Assembly: GCF_034347425.1 (NCBI RefSeq)
Contig: NZ_CP133779.1
Span: 2,356,001-2,420,000, forward strand
Length of the DNA: 64,000 bases
Reading direction: 5' to 3'
Source of the DNA: Undibacterium sp. CCC3.4
GTDB lineage: Bacteria; Pseudomonadota; Gammaproteobacteria; Burkholderiales; Burkholderiaceae_D
Positions 45,164 to 52,940 of this stretch are shown piece by piece. Position numbers and translations under genes: made by a program. Position 1 is the stretch's first letter; the number at the start of each line of letters is the position of its first letter. A model generated the notes under the pieces. The model was not told where the DNA came from. It saw only the letters and a list, made by a program, of their open reading frames with translations, and ran no database searches.

Positions 45164-45856
45164 ATGCATCTTACTATTTTTGAAACACCGATAATCAATT
45201 CCGCGATGCGCTGGATTTCTGTCCGTCTGTTACGTTGGTCTGGTTGGAGGGTGGAAACCGATGCCCCGGATGCGCAAAAATATGTACTGATTGCCGCTCC
45301 CCATACCAGCAACTGGGATTTTCCGATCACACTCATGGTGTGCTTCGCGCTGCAACTGCGGGTTTACTGGATGGGTAAGGCGAGTTTGTTTCCGCCGCTG
45401 TTCGGTCATATCATGCACTGGCTCGGTGGTATTGCGGTCGACCGTAGTCGTTCCGGTAATTTGGTTCAGCATACGGTCGATGCCTTTCACGCCAATGCGC
45501 GCCTGACTGTGATCGTGCCACCGGAAGGCACACGCGGCAAAGTCACACACTGGAAAACCGGATTTTATTATATTGCACACGGTGCCGGCGTACCGATAGC
45601 GCTCGGCTATCTCGATTTTGGACGCAAAGCGGCTGGTATCGGGCCCTTATTTATGCCTACCGGCGATATTGTGCGTGATATGGAAGAAATCAAACAATTT
45701 TACAGCGGCATACAGGGAAAAAATCCCCAGCAATTTGATACCGGTGTTGCTGGGGAAGTGCAGTTAGCCTGTCGGATAGAAGAGGAATCTGCTCGGACTA
45801 TTTCGGCTGCACCGTCTCTTTTGCCAGACCAAGCGGATCGGCCCGGTTCGCGCTAG
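45164..45856 (+). CDS. 1-acyl-sn-glycerol-3-phosphate acyltransferase family protein
   Basis: The 230-residue protein carries the acyltransferase motif HTSNWD (HxxxxD), the second block PPEGTRGK and GVPIALGYLDF, so it belongs to the PlsC/LPLAT superfamily. It likely acylates a lysophospholipid or related lipid at the inner membrane. The last 59 nt overlap the convergent acyltransferase gene, and the final residues after AGEVQLA look low-complexity. Confidence 0.88.
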   Translation: MHLTIFETPIINSAMRWISVRLLRWSGWRVETDAPDAQKYVLIAAPHTSNWDFPITLMVCFALQLRVYWMGKASLFPPLFGHIMHWLGGIAVDRSRSGNLVQHTVDAFHANARLTVIVPPEGTRGKVTHWKTGFYYIAHGAGVPIALGYLDFGRKAAGIGPLFMPTGDIVRDMEEIKQFYSGIQGKNPQQFDTGVAGEVQLACRIEEESARTISAAPSLLPDQADRPGSR

Positions 45857-46877
45857 CACGCAGCAGTAGCCAGCTCAGCGGCCGCAGAATCACTATTTGC
45901 GTTATGCGTTCGCAGTAGGGATGGGCAGTCAGCCAGACGATGGCGGCACTTGCGGCCAGCGACAAGCAAAGGCGGGTGGCAGCTTCCATGTGCAAAATTT
46001 GGCTCAGTATGCCGTAGTGTTGCAGGATGATTAAAGCCATGCCGTGCCATAAAAACACATACATAGATTGCCTGCCTATGCGCGCCAGCCCCAGATCTCT
46101 ACGTGCCAACAGATACAACATGGCCAGTCCGAGCGTGGTGGAAACGGCAAACTGCAACAATTGGTACAGTGTTCCATGAACATTTGCCATGCCCAAGCGC
46201 TGCAGCGAGAAGCTGCCGTACAGCCAGCGATAATCAAAATTATCGGGTAACAGCGTCACCGCCAGCGCGGCCAGCGCGGCAATCGCCAGTGCAGCGATCA
46301 GGTAAACCTGTTTATAGTTCCGCAGCCAGTTCGTGCCCAAACTATAACCGAGCAAGAAATACGGGAAAAACATCAGTGTGCGCGCGCCGCTCAGAAAGTA
46401 GCCGGCCTGTGCAGAATAACTGCCCAGTAAGGCCAGTACCACGGCCAGTAATACCGGAAATTGCAAGCGTGCAAACAAGGGTAGCAGCAAACGCCAGCAC
46501 AACAAGCTCAGCAGATACCAGAGCATCCAGTAGGGCGCGACCAAGCCGGCATACACGCTCATACTGCCTTGCAGTGCATATTCCGTCAATTCGTAAATGC
46601 ACTCCATGCCTAGCAAGGGCGCGACGATGTTTTTGATCAATTGCAGCGATTGGGTTTCATCCAAATACGCTTTGGAAAAGATGCCGGATACCAATGCAAA
46701 CATGGGCATGTGGAAGGCATACACAAACACCCAAATGGGTCGTAAAAACGCATCATTGGAGATATGCACTTCAATGAAGTGGCCGAATACCACTAAAAAA
46801 ATCAAGACGCCTTTGATATTGTCGAGCGTGGTATTTCTGCTTAGTGTAGGGAAAGAGGGGGGAGAAGAGAGAGACAT
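45798..46877 (-). CDS. Acyltransferase_3 family membrane protein
   Basis: The 359-residue polytopic protein matches the acyltransferase-3/OafA-like family, with a signature region TTLDNIKGVLIFLVVFGHFIE and about ten hydrophobic segments. Family members O-acylate surface polysaccharides or other extracytoplasmic targets. ATG 46877 is used; ATG 46913 adds 12 residues and neither has a clear ribosome site. The 3' end overlaps the convergent gene by 59 nt. Confidence 0.85.
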   Translation of the reverse strand: MSLSSPPSFPTLSRNTTLDNIKGVLIFLVVFGHFIEVHISNDAFLRPIWVFVYAFHMPMFALVSGIFSKAYLDETQSLQLIKNIVAPLLGMECIYELTEYALQGSMSVYAGLVAPYWMLWYLLSLLCWRLLLPLFARLQFPVLLAVVLALLGSYSAQAGYFLSGARTLMFFPYFLLGYSLGTNWLRNYKQVYLIAALAIAALAALAVTLLPDNFDYRWLYGSFSLQRLGMANVHGTLYQLLQFAVSTTLGLAMLYLLARRDLGLARIGRQSMYVFLWHGMALIILQHYGILSQILHMEAATRLCLSLAASAAIVWLTAHPYCERITQIVILRPLSWLLLRASANRADPLGLAKETVQPK

Positions 46878-47069
46878 TGCCAACCAAGTGAACGTAACAA
46901 AACAGTCCATCATAAACGAAACAGCTGATAATCACTGAATCATACTTTGTAACGAAAAAAGACGGCGCATGATTTACGATGATAAGTCCGCATTAGACAC
47001 AAAAAGTTTCTTTTTGGAAATTTCTATGCGTTACAATGTAGACTGGACAATAGCATCAGGTGGCTTGGC

Positions 47070-47753
47070 ATGGCGATAGAAAAGTCAAAAGCGAGTCTGC
47101 TATCCGAGAAACTCGATTTTGAGCAAGTCGGGGAGCTTCCTCAGCCGGCTGCGAGCCAAGAACTCGATTTTTTTGACATGGACCTGAGCAAGCCGGCCAT
47201 GCTGGAAGCATATTTGCCTTCCCCACCATTGGCACCGGTGCCAGAGCCCGTGCCTCTGCCGGCTGCGCTACTGAACCCGCCCCCCGCGCCAATCAAGCTG
47301 CTTGAGCCGGCCGTTGCGAGCAAAAAAAATACTCCGAAACCGAAAAAGACTGCCGCAAACGATAACTTTGCCCGCTATGCAGCAATCCTGACTCTATGCG
47401 GCCTGTTGCTTATTTTTGGCAGTATTTCGTATATTCGTCTTACCGATGGGCATGAAACCGCGCTTGCTTACCTACCTATGCCGCAAACCGTTGTCACTGT
47501 GGATGGCCAAGTGATCCGTATGCAATTGACTTTACAAGTCAGTAACGAGAATAAAGAGTGGTTGTTTCAGAATAAAGCCGCGTTCTCACAAATGACTCCC
47601 GTCATTATGTCGAAAATCGATCCTGACAACTTGCATACGACTGAAGGCTTTGAGATTGTTCGCGAGCAACTTCGAACAGAATTCAATCTTGCTTTGCATA
47701 CCGATAAAATTCAGTCGGTCTTACTTGATGAATTATTAATGCAAAGCAATTAA
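47070..47753 (+). CDS. FliL-like single-pass membrane protein
   Basis: The 227-residue protein has an unusually long, proline-rich cytoplasmic N-terminus (about 1-100), one transmembrane helix (about 103-122) and a periplasmic domain resembling flagellar FliL. FliL-like features are LPMPQTVVTVDGQVIRMQLTLQVS and the C-terminal REQLRTEFNLALHTDKIQSVLLDELLMQ. FliL proteins associate with the flagellar stator. No flagellar genes surround it, so this may be a divergent paralogue. The ribosome site is AGGTGG. It is convergent with the EF-hand gene. Confidence 0.7.
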   Translation: MAIEKSKASLLSEKLDFEQVGELPQPAASQELDFFDMDLSKPAMLEAYLPSPPLAPVPEPVPLPAALLNPPPAPIKLLEPAVASKKNTPKPKKTAANDNFARYAAILTLCGLLLIFGSISYIRLTDGHETALAYLPMPQTVVTVDGQVIRMQLTLQVSNENKEWLFQNKAAFSQMTPVIMSKIDPDNLHTTEGFEIVREQLRTEFNLALHTDKIQSVLLDELLMQSN

Positions 47754-47767
47754 GGAAGCGTGGTTTA

Positions 47768-48490
47768 TCAAGCGCTGGCAGAAAGTGTGCCCGTGCTGGC
47801 AGCAAGGCTGCCGAGGTAAGCTTGCTGTACTTGCTGTGATTTGTCGCTGGTGCCAGTCGAGCTCTCTGAAGGCGTGCTGGCGTGCTGTTTTTCCGCACGC
47901 GCAGTGGCGAGTTTTTGAAGATAAGCTTGTTCTTCGGTTTGCGTCACCGTGCCATCTTCGTTGGTGTCGGCCGCTTCATAGGTTTTGCTGCTGCTGGTAG
48001 AACTGACCGCCGAACCACCCGCTGAGCCAGCCCCAGCTGCTGAACTTGGCGCGGAACTGCTACTCGATGCGGAGCTGGAACTTGACGCCGAAACCGCTGC
48101 CGTACTCGCCTCCGAGCTACTGCTGCTCAAACCCGTCGTGCGACTTTGATTGAATTGAGCGGTCAAGGCATCACTGAGACTTTGCAAGCCATTGCTCAAT
48201 TCGCTCTGGCTCACCTGACCATTGCTATCGCTGTCGAGTTGCTTGAATAATTTATCAGCCGCTGCCGTGGCACTGCTTGTGCTGCTGCCGGTAGTGGTGC
48301 CAGCAGCGGCACTGTCAGTGGCAATCTGCGTGAAGCTTGATGCCAGTTCAGCCGGATCAATAAACCCCTGACCCTTGCTGTCGATCGCGGCTAAAGCCTG
48401 TTTTGCGCTCGCCGCCGAGCTTTGCGTCGAGAGATTACGCAGTGCGGTAGACAGGGCAGTAGTGCTGCTGCCAATGTTGATGCTGCTCAT
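47768..48490 (-). CDS. EF-hand protein with serine-rich linker
   Basis: The 240-residue protein has EF-hand-like loops AIDSKGQGFIDPAEL, DSDSNGQVSQSEL and AADTNEDGTVTQTEE, suggesting calcium binding. A serine/alanine-rich, probably disordered stretch (about 120-170) separates the second and third loops. No signal sequence is seen. Similar Xop-like EF-hand proteins occur in Burkholderiales with unknown role. Function unknown. Confidence 0.78.
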   Translation of the reverse strand: MSSINIGSSTTALSTALRNLSTQSSAASAKQALAAIDSKGQGFIDPAELASSFTQIATDSAAAGTTTGSSTSSATAAADKLFKQLDSDSNGQVSQSELSNGLQSLSDALTAQFNQSRTTGLSSSSSEASTAAVSASSSSSASSSSSAPSSAAGAGSAGGSAVSSTSSSKTYEAADTNEDGTVTQTEEQAYLQKLATARAEKQHASTPSESSTGTSDKSQQVQQAYLGSLAASTGTLSASA

Positions 48491-48633
48491 AGGGTTTCCT
48501 CAGTCTGGCTCACTGGCCGGCAAAATCCGGCACGCGAGTGTATGTCTAGTCCTCAGTGTGCCGCATCCAAGTTCTGGCAATGTTTCAGCTTTGTATCAAT
48601 TTGCAGCTTTTTGTTTTATTGTCATCGCGCGGA

Positions 48634-49119
48634 TTATTCCTGTCGCAGAAACTGCAGCAGTTTTTCCAGCGCATGCTGCACCGCTTGTGCGCGTACAGCA
48701 CTGCGCTCGCCGCTGAAAACCAGCCGCTCGGTGTGTGTCACGCTGCCAATTTGCCAGCCGAAACAGACTGTGCCGACTGGCTTGCCCGGTACTGCACCGC
48801 TGGGGCCGGCAATACCGGTGGTCGATAAGGCGACATGCGCTTGCGAATTGGCGATAGCACCGGCCGCCATGGCGGCGGCAATTTCTTCACTGACGGCACC
48901 GTGTTGGGCGATCAGTGCTTCCGAAATATTCAGTAATTCGGTTTTGGACGAATTGGAGTAGGTGATAAATCCGCAGTCGAACCATTCTGAGGAACCAGCG
49001 ATGTCGGTAATGGCATGGGCAACGCCACCGCCGGTACAAGATTCTGCTACGCTCAACAAGAGTTTTTTCGCTTTTAATTCGACGCCGACGGCGGCGGCAA
49101 GGTCTATGGCATTGCTCAT
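48634..49119 (-). CDS. pncC: CinA-family nicotinamide-nucleotide amidohydrolase
   Basis: The 161-residue protein is the stand-alone CinA C-terminal domain, which deamidates NMN in NAD salvage. Visible motifs are SVAESCTGGGVAHAITDIAGSS, ITYSNSSKTELLNI and STTGIAGPSGAVPGKPVGTVCFG. It lies downstream of pgpA and thiL on the same strand, 102 bp after pgpA. Confidence 0.92.
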   Translation of the reverse strand: MSNAIDLAAAVGVELKAKKLLLSVAESCTGGGVAHAITDIAGSSEWFDCGFITYSNSSKTELLNISEALIAQHGAVSEEIAAAMAAGAIANSQAHVALSTTGIAGPSGAVPGKPVGTVCFGWQIGSVTHTERLVFSGERSAVRAQAVQHALEKLLQFLRQE

Positions 49120-49221
49120 TTTTTGACTCCTGGCTCGTTGATTAGGCGGAGCGAGCGCTCAATGCTGAGCAGCGCTGCACTTGGCTTTACTTTACCCCAT
49201 GTCGGTATCAATGTGAAGCGC

Positions 49222-49746
49222 TCAGCTGATGCGCCACAGTGCCAAGCTCAGCAAGGTGAAAAAAGCTGCCACGATATCGTCCCACATGACACCGAAACCA
49301 CCTTTGAAACGCTGGTCGAAATAGCGAATCGGTTGTGGTTTCACCATATCAAAAAAGCGAAATATCACAAACGCCCAAGTTTGACTGGCGAAATCAGCTG
49401 GCATAATGAACAGCAGTACCAACCAGAAGGCGATGATTTCATCCCACACCATACTGCCATGGTCGGGCGCACCGAGATTTTTTCCGGTCACATGACAAGC
49501 CCAGACGCCAATCAAAAAACCGACGCCAATCAGGATGCCCCAGGTGGTCGTCGAAAACAGGTCCGGCCAAGCTCGGCTGAGCAAGACAAAGCTAAGCCAA
49601 GCGAACAGTGTGCCACTGGTGCCGGGCATGACAGGCGAGAGGCCGCTACCAAAACCCTGTGCCAGCAAATGGGCCGGATGGCCCAGCATGAAGCGCGCGC
49701 TGGGCCGGCGGCCAGGCGCATGCGTCGGGTCAGGATGATTACTCAT
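49222..49746 (-). CDS. pgpA: Phosphatidylglycerophosphatase A
   Basis: The 174-residue membrane enzyme dephosphorylates phosphatidylglycerophosphate to phosphatidylglycerol. Motifs are AHLLAQGFGSGLSPVMPGTSGTL, the acidic site VWDEIIAFW and FRFFDMVKPQPIRYFDQ, plus MWDDIVAA near the C-terminus. It overlaps thiL by 4 nt (ATGA), a common arrangement of these two genes. Confidence 0.94.
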   Translation of the reverse strand: MSNHPDPTHAPGRRPSARFMLGHPAHLLAQGFGSGLSPVMPGTSGTLFAWLSFVLLSRAWPDLFSTTTWGILIGVGFLIGVWACHVTGKNLGAPDHGSMVWDEIIAFWLVLLFIMPADFASQTWAFVIFRFFDMVKPQPIRYFDQRFKGGFGVMWDDIVAAFFTLLSLALWRIS

Positions 49747-50711
49747 GGGCTATTAAAGTGGTCAAAGGATTCCAGTCTCAGGCTGACAGTTTTCATGTTC
49801 GTATCAAGCAGACGCAAGCCAGGCTGCGCCTCAATGCGGCCGATACGTGTGACGGCCGTGGCGCTGTGCAGTCCGGCCGCGAGCACGGCGGCACGCTGGC
49901 TGGACGGGGCGGTGAAACATAATTCATAATCGTCGCCGCCGCTGAGCGTGAAACGGCGTCGGATGGCTCGATCTTGCTGTTGCAAGGCGGGTCCGGCTGG
50001 CAGCGCATCGATGAATAAGGTCGCACCACAGTGCGAGCGTTCTAATATGTGACCGAGATCTCCGGCGAGGCCATCGGAAATATCCACTGCGGCATGGGCG
50101 ATGCCGCGCAAGGCCAAGCCAAGCGCGACGCGTGGGGTGGGCGCATGCATGCGCGGTGCGGCCAAGTGTAAATCGGCTGGACTGAGTGCTAATTCGTGTA
50201 AATACCCAGCCAGCGCCAGACGGGCGTCGCCGAGTGTGCCGGAAACCCAGATGTCATCATCGTCGCGTGCAGCATCGCGGCGTAATGCCGAGCCTGGCGG
50301 CAGTTCGCCGAATACAGTCAGGCAGATATTGAGCGGCCCCTTGGTGGTATCTCCACCGATGAGACGGCAGCGGTGTTGGTCCGCCAAGCTCAGCAAACCT
50401 TGTGCGAATGCCGCCAGCCAGTCCGGCTCGGCGCTCGGCAGTGAGAATGCCAGCGTGAAACCGACCGGGCGCGCGCCCATCGCTGCCAGATCCGATAAAT
50501 TCACGGCCAGACATTTATGCCCTAGCAGGGTAGGATCGGCATCGGCAAAAAAATGTCGACCCGACACCAACATATCGCTGGACACGGCCAATTGCATGCC
50601 CGGCGTCAGATTGAGCAGGGCACAGTCATCGCCGACGCCAAGTGCCAGTTGCTCGTCGGGCGCAGAGTGGTGCGCGAAGTAGCGCTTGATTAAATCGAAT
50701 TCTGAAAGCAT
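49743..50711 (-). CDS. thiL: Thiamine-monophosphate kinase
   Basis: ThiL phosphorylates thiamine monophosphate to the active diphosphate, the cofactor used by AceE. The 322-residue product has the AIR-synthase-like pattern SEFDLIKRYFAHH, GVGDDCALLNL, AVNLSDLAAMGARPVGFTLAF, GGDTTKGPLNI and AVDISDGLAGDLGHIL. The start is 10 bases inside a normal promoter gap. It is the first gene of thiL-pgpA-pncC. Confidence 0.95.
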   Translation of the reverse strand: MLSEFDLIKRYFAHHSAPDEQLALGVGDDCALLNLTPGMQLAVSSDMLVSGRHFFADADPTLLGHKCLAVNLSDLAAMGARPVGFTLAFSLPSAEPDWLAAFAQGLLSLADQHRCRLIGGDTTKGPLNICLTVFGELPPGSALRRDAARDDDDIWVSGTLGDARLALAGYLHELALSPADLHLAAPRMHAPTPRVALGLALRGIAHAAVDISDGLAGDLGHILERSHCGATLFIDALPAGPALQQQDRAIRRRFTLSGGDDYELCFTAPSSQRAAVLAAGLHSATAVTRIGRIEAQPGLRLLDTNMKTVSLRLESFDHFNSP

Positions 50712-50797
50712 GCCGTCATTGTACCTTGGGACGGGCAGATTTCATTCAAGGGAGGCGCGGATTTACTCCAAGCGGTTTGCCCGCCGCCACTGAGGCC

Positions 50798-51970
50798 TTA
50801 GCTTGCTGCTGCCATCGCCACCTCGGCCAGCAAACTTTGACGCCATTTGGCATCTTGCGGCCCCACTGCGAAACCACGCAAACTGCCTGCCTCATCAAAA
50901 TAACGACTCACCGTTGCCATATTGACGACCTCTGTTTGCCAGCTACCTTTACTACCTATACCAGGCGGCAGTAAAGCGAGTGGAAAACTCGGTGTTTTGA
51001 CCAACACTGGGGCGGCCTTGAATTCGATCGGCGTCAAGCTGCCACCCAGGCTGGCGGCAATCGCGCGTGCGGCTGCCATCAGTGGTGCCACATATGGCAA
51101 AGTGCTGCGACTGCCGTCCGGCAGTGTGTATTGCGCGCAATCGCCCAAAGCAAAAATCTGCGCGTTGCTGGTGCGGCCAAAGGCATCGACCAGAATGCCG
51201 CGATCGCAAGCCAACTGCGATGTAGCGGCCAGACGCAGATCGGCACGCAAGCCAACGGCAGACAACACCAGATCGGCATCGATGACGTCGCCGTTTGCCA
51301 GCGTGACGCATAAACCGTGGCCATCGCGATCGACTGCAGTAGCCGAAGTCCCCATTTGCAGCGTGACTCCGCGCGCTTCAAGCGCCACGCGCAATGCCAG
51401 CGAAACCGGTTCCGAAGCCAGTGCTGCCAGTGGTCGTGCATTCGGATCGATCAGCGTGATGCGGTAGCCGGCACCACTGAGGTCGTCGGCAAACTCACAG
51501 CCGATCAGACCGGCGCCGAGAATTGCGATACGCGCTGCCGGACCGACTGCCTCGACTTGCTCACGTAAGCGGGCATAGTCGGCCAGGGTATTGACGGATA
51601 ACACCTCGGCGGCGGCGGTGCCAGCGATCGGCAGGCGAATCGCTTGAGCACCGACTGCCAACACCAACTGTGAAAACTCGAAAGCACCTGCTGCGGTGAC
51701 CAGACTGTTGCTGGTCTCATCAATCCGCAGCACTTCCGTACCGGTCAGGATAGTGGCGTTGAGCTGTTCCGCCATTTGCAGCGCACTTTGATTACGCAGC
51801 ATCGCTGCGGTCTTGGCCTGAGCAAAAGCGTTCGAGAGCATAGGCTTGGAGTAAAAATCACCGGCATCGGCGGTGATGATCAGCAGCGGCGTCGTTTTGT
51901 CGAGTTTGCGGAACTCGCGTGCCACGGTATATGCCGCGAGACCGGAACCGATGAGGGCGATCGGCTTCAT
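50798..51970 (-). CDS. Rubredoxin reductase (NAD(P)H/FAD)
   Basis: The 390-residue flavoprotein has an FAD site (PIALIGSGLAAYTVAREF), an NAD site (RIAILGAGLIGCEFADDL) and the FAD-binding ASP block IFALGDCAQYT. A C-terminal rubredoxin-reductase-like domain is rich in LPLAPPG-type turns. It starts 2 bp after the rubredoxin gene, so it almost certainly reduces that protein with NAD(P)H. Start ATG 51970 was chosen over the extension to 52024, which lies inside the rubredoxin gene. Confidence 0.92.
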   Translation of the reverse strand: MKPIALIGSGLAAYTVAREFRKLDKTTPLLIITADAGDFYSKPMLSNAFAQAKTAAMLRNQSALQMAEQLNATILTGTEVLRIDETSNSLVTAAGAFEFSQLVLAVGAQAIRLPIAGTAAAEVLSVNTLADYARLREQVEAVGPAARIAILGAGLIGCEFADDLSGAGYRITLIDPNARPLAALASEPVSLALRVALEARGVTLQMGTSATAVDRDGHGLCVTLANGDVIDADLVLSAVGLRADLRLAATSQLACDRGILVDAFGRTSNAQIFALGDCAQYTLPDGSRSTLPYVAPLMAAARAIAASLGGSLTPIEFKAAPVLVKTPSFPLALLPPGIGSKGSWQTEVVNMATVSRYFDEAGSLRGFAVGPQDAKWRQSLLAEVAMAAAS

Positions 51971-51972
51971 GC

Positions 51973-52137
51973 TTACAGTTCCACCATGTCGAAGTCGGCT
52001 TTGGCGACGCCGCAGTCCGGGCATTCCCAGTCTTCAGGAATGTCATCCCAGCGCGTGCCAGCGGCAATGCCTTCTGCCGGCATGCCAAGTGATTCATCAT
52101 AGATAAAACCGCAAACGATACATTGATAAGTTTTCAT
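51973..52137 (-). CDS. Rubredoxin
   Basis: The 54-residue protein was found by translating the minus strand between the reductase and rubrerythrin genes. It has both iron-binding pairs, CIVCG near the start and CPDCG near the end, and the typical [11 protein letters not shown] and [11 protein letters not shown] segments. It shuttles single electrons at low potential, here probably from the reductase to rubrerythrin. It is too short for routine ORF thresholds and could easily be missed. Confidence 0.96.
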   Translation of the reverse strand: MKTYQCIVCGFIYDESLGMPAEGIAAGTRWDDIPEDWECPDCGVAKADFDMVEL

Positions 52138-52182
52138 AGTGTCCTCAGAATAAGTAAATGGGTAGTTGATGCTGCGAGCAGC

Positions 52183-52659
52183 TCAGGAGTTCTTGGCCAA
52201 TACGGCGCGGTAATGATTGGCATGACGTTCTTCTACCTTGGCCAAGGCGGCAAAACGCTTGGCGGCGACTTCGAGGGTACGTTTGAAATTTTCCGCATGG
52301 ACTTTCGATTCGGCGATCTGCTCGTCATACTCAGCGACCGCAGCATGATTCCCTTCTTCGATGGCGAGGTGGCGGAACTTCGGATACATTTCAGTGTATT
52401 CATAAGTTTCACCTTCAATCGCGATTTCGAGCGCGCGCTGTGGTGTCATTTCTGTTTTTGGGTACAACAAATCGAGATGGCCGAATGCATGCATGACTTC
52501 TTGATCCGCTGTCGCTTCAAATGCCTCGGCGATCTCGATCGCGCCGGCCGCACGTGCCAGTTTGGCGAAATAACGGTATTTGATGTGCGCCATCGATTCG
52601 CCGGCAAAAGCCGCTTCAAGATTTTGTATCGTGACGGATGGTGTAGTAACTGTGCTCAT
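52183..52659 (-). CDS. Rubrerythrin-type peroxidase lacking its own rubredoxin domain
   Basis: The 158-residue protein is a ferritin-like diiron four-helix bundle with ExxH-type ligands (LEAAFAGESMAHIKYRYFAKLA, EATADQEVMHAFGHL, AIEGETYEYTEMYPKF, EERHANHY). Classical rubrerythrin ends in a rubredoxin domain; here that domain is missing and supplied by the next gene. The pair should reduce hydrogen peroxide. Start follows AGGAG. A good promoter lies about 65-90 bp upstream. Confidence 0.92.
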   Translation of the reverse strand: MSTVTTPSVTIQNLEAAFAGESMAHIKYRYFAKLARAAGAIEIAEAFEATADQEVMHAFGHLDLLYPKTEMTPQRALEIAIEGETYEYTEMYPKFRHLAIEEGNHAAVAEYDEQIAESKVHAENFKRTLEVAAKRFAALAKVEERHANHYRAVLAKNS

Positions 52660-52722
52660 GGTGATACTCCTGGGTGAGGTAAGTGGTGACGAAGAGTTTC
52701 GTTCTCTTTCGAACTGATGACC

Positions 52723-52751
52723 ATAGTAAAGCTTGCTGAATCATTTGTGAA
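52723..52751 (-). promoter_or_regulatory. Candidate sigma-70 promoter of the rubrerythrin operon
   Basis: On the minus strand TTCACA (52751-52746) and TACTAT (52728-52723) are exactly 17 bp apart, upstream of rubrerythrin. I saw no convincing OxyR, Fur or FNR site in the surrounding AT-rich gap. Confidence 0.5.
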
Positions 52752-52940
52752 ATTGATTGTATAAACATGTGCGATAGCTATTTACTATAAATTACTTATT
52801 AATAGTGCAATCTCTTGTATATCCTTATGCGTTAAAAGCATGGAAGTCGTACAAATACGTATAAAGTTAGAGTGGTCCCTCTGCTAAAATTACCAACCCA
52901 CGTAAGTTATCCGTCAGTAAACAGAAAGAAGGCCGGCCCA

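Noticed and set aside
49123..49929. 268-codon frame opposite pgpA and thiL
   Set aside because: Runs antisense through two well-supported genes and shows no recognisable domain.
52660..52940. Possible OxyR, Fur or FNR operator before rubrerythrin and maeB
   Set aside because: AT-rich short palindromes (ATAG/CTAT) occur, but their spacing does not fit the known consensus sites.
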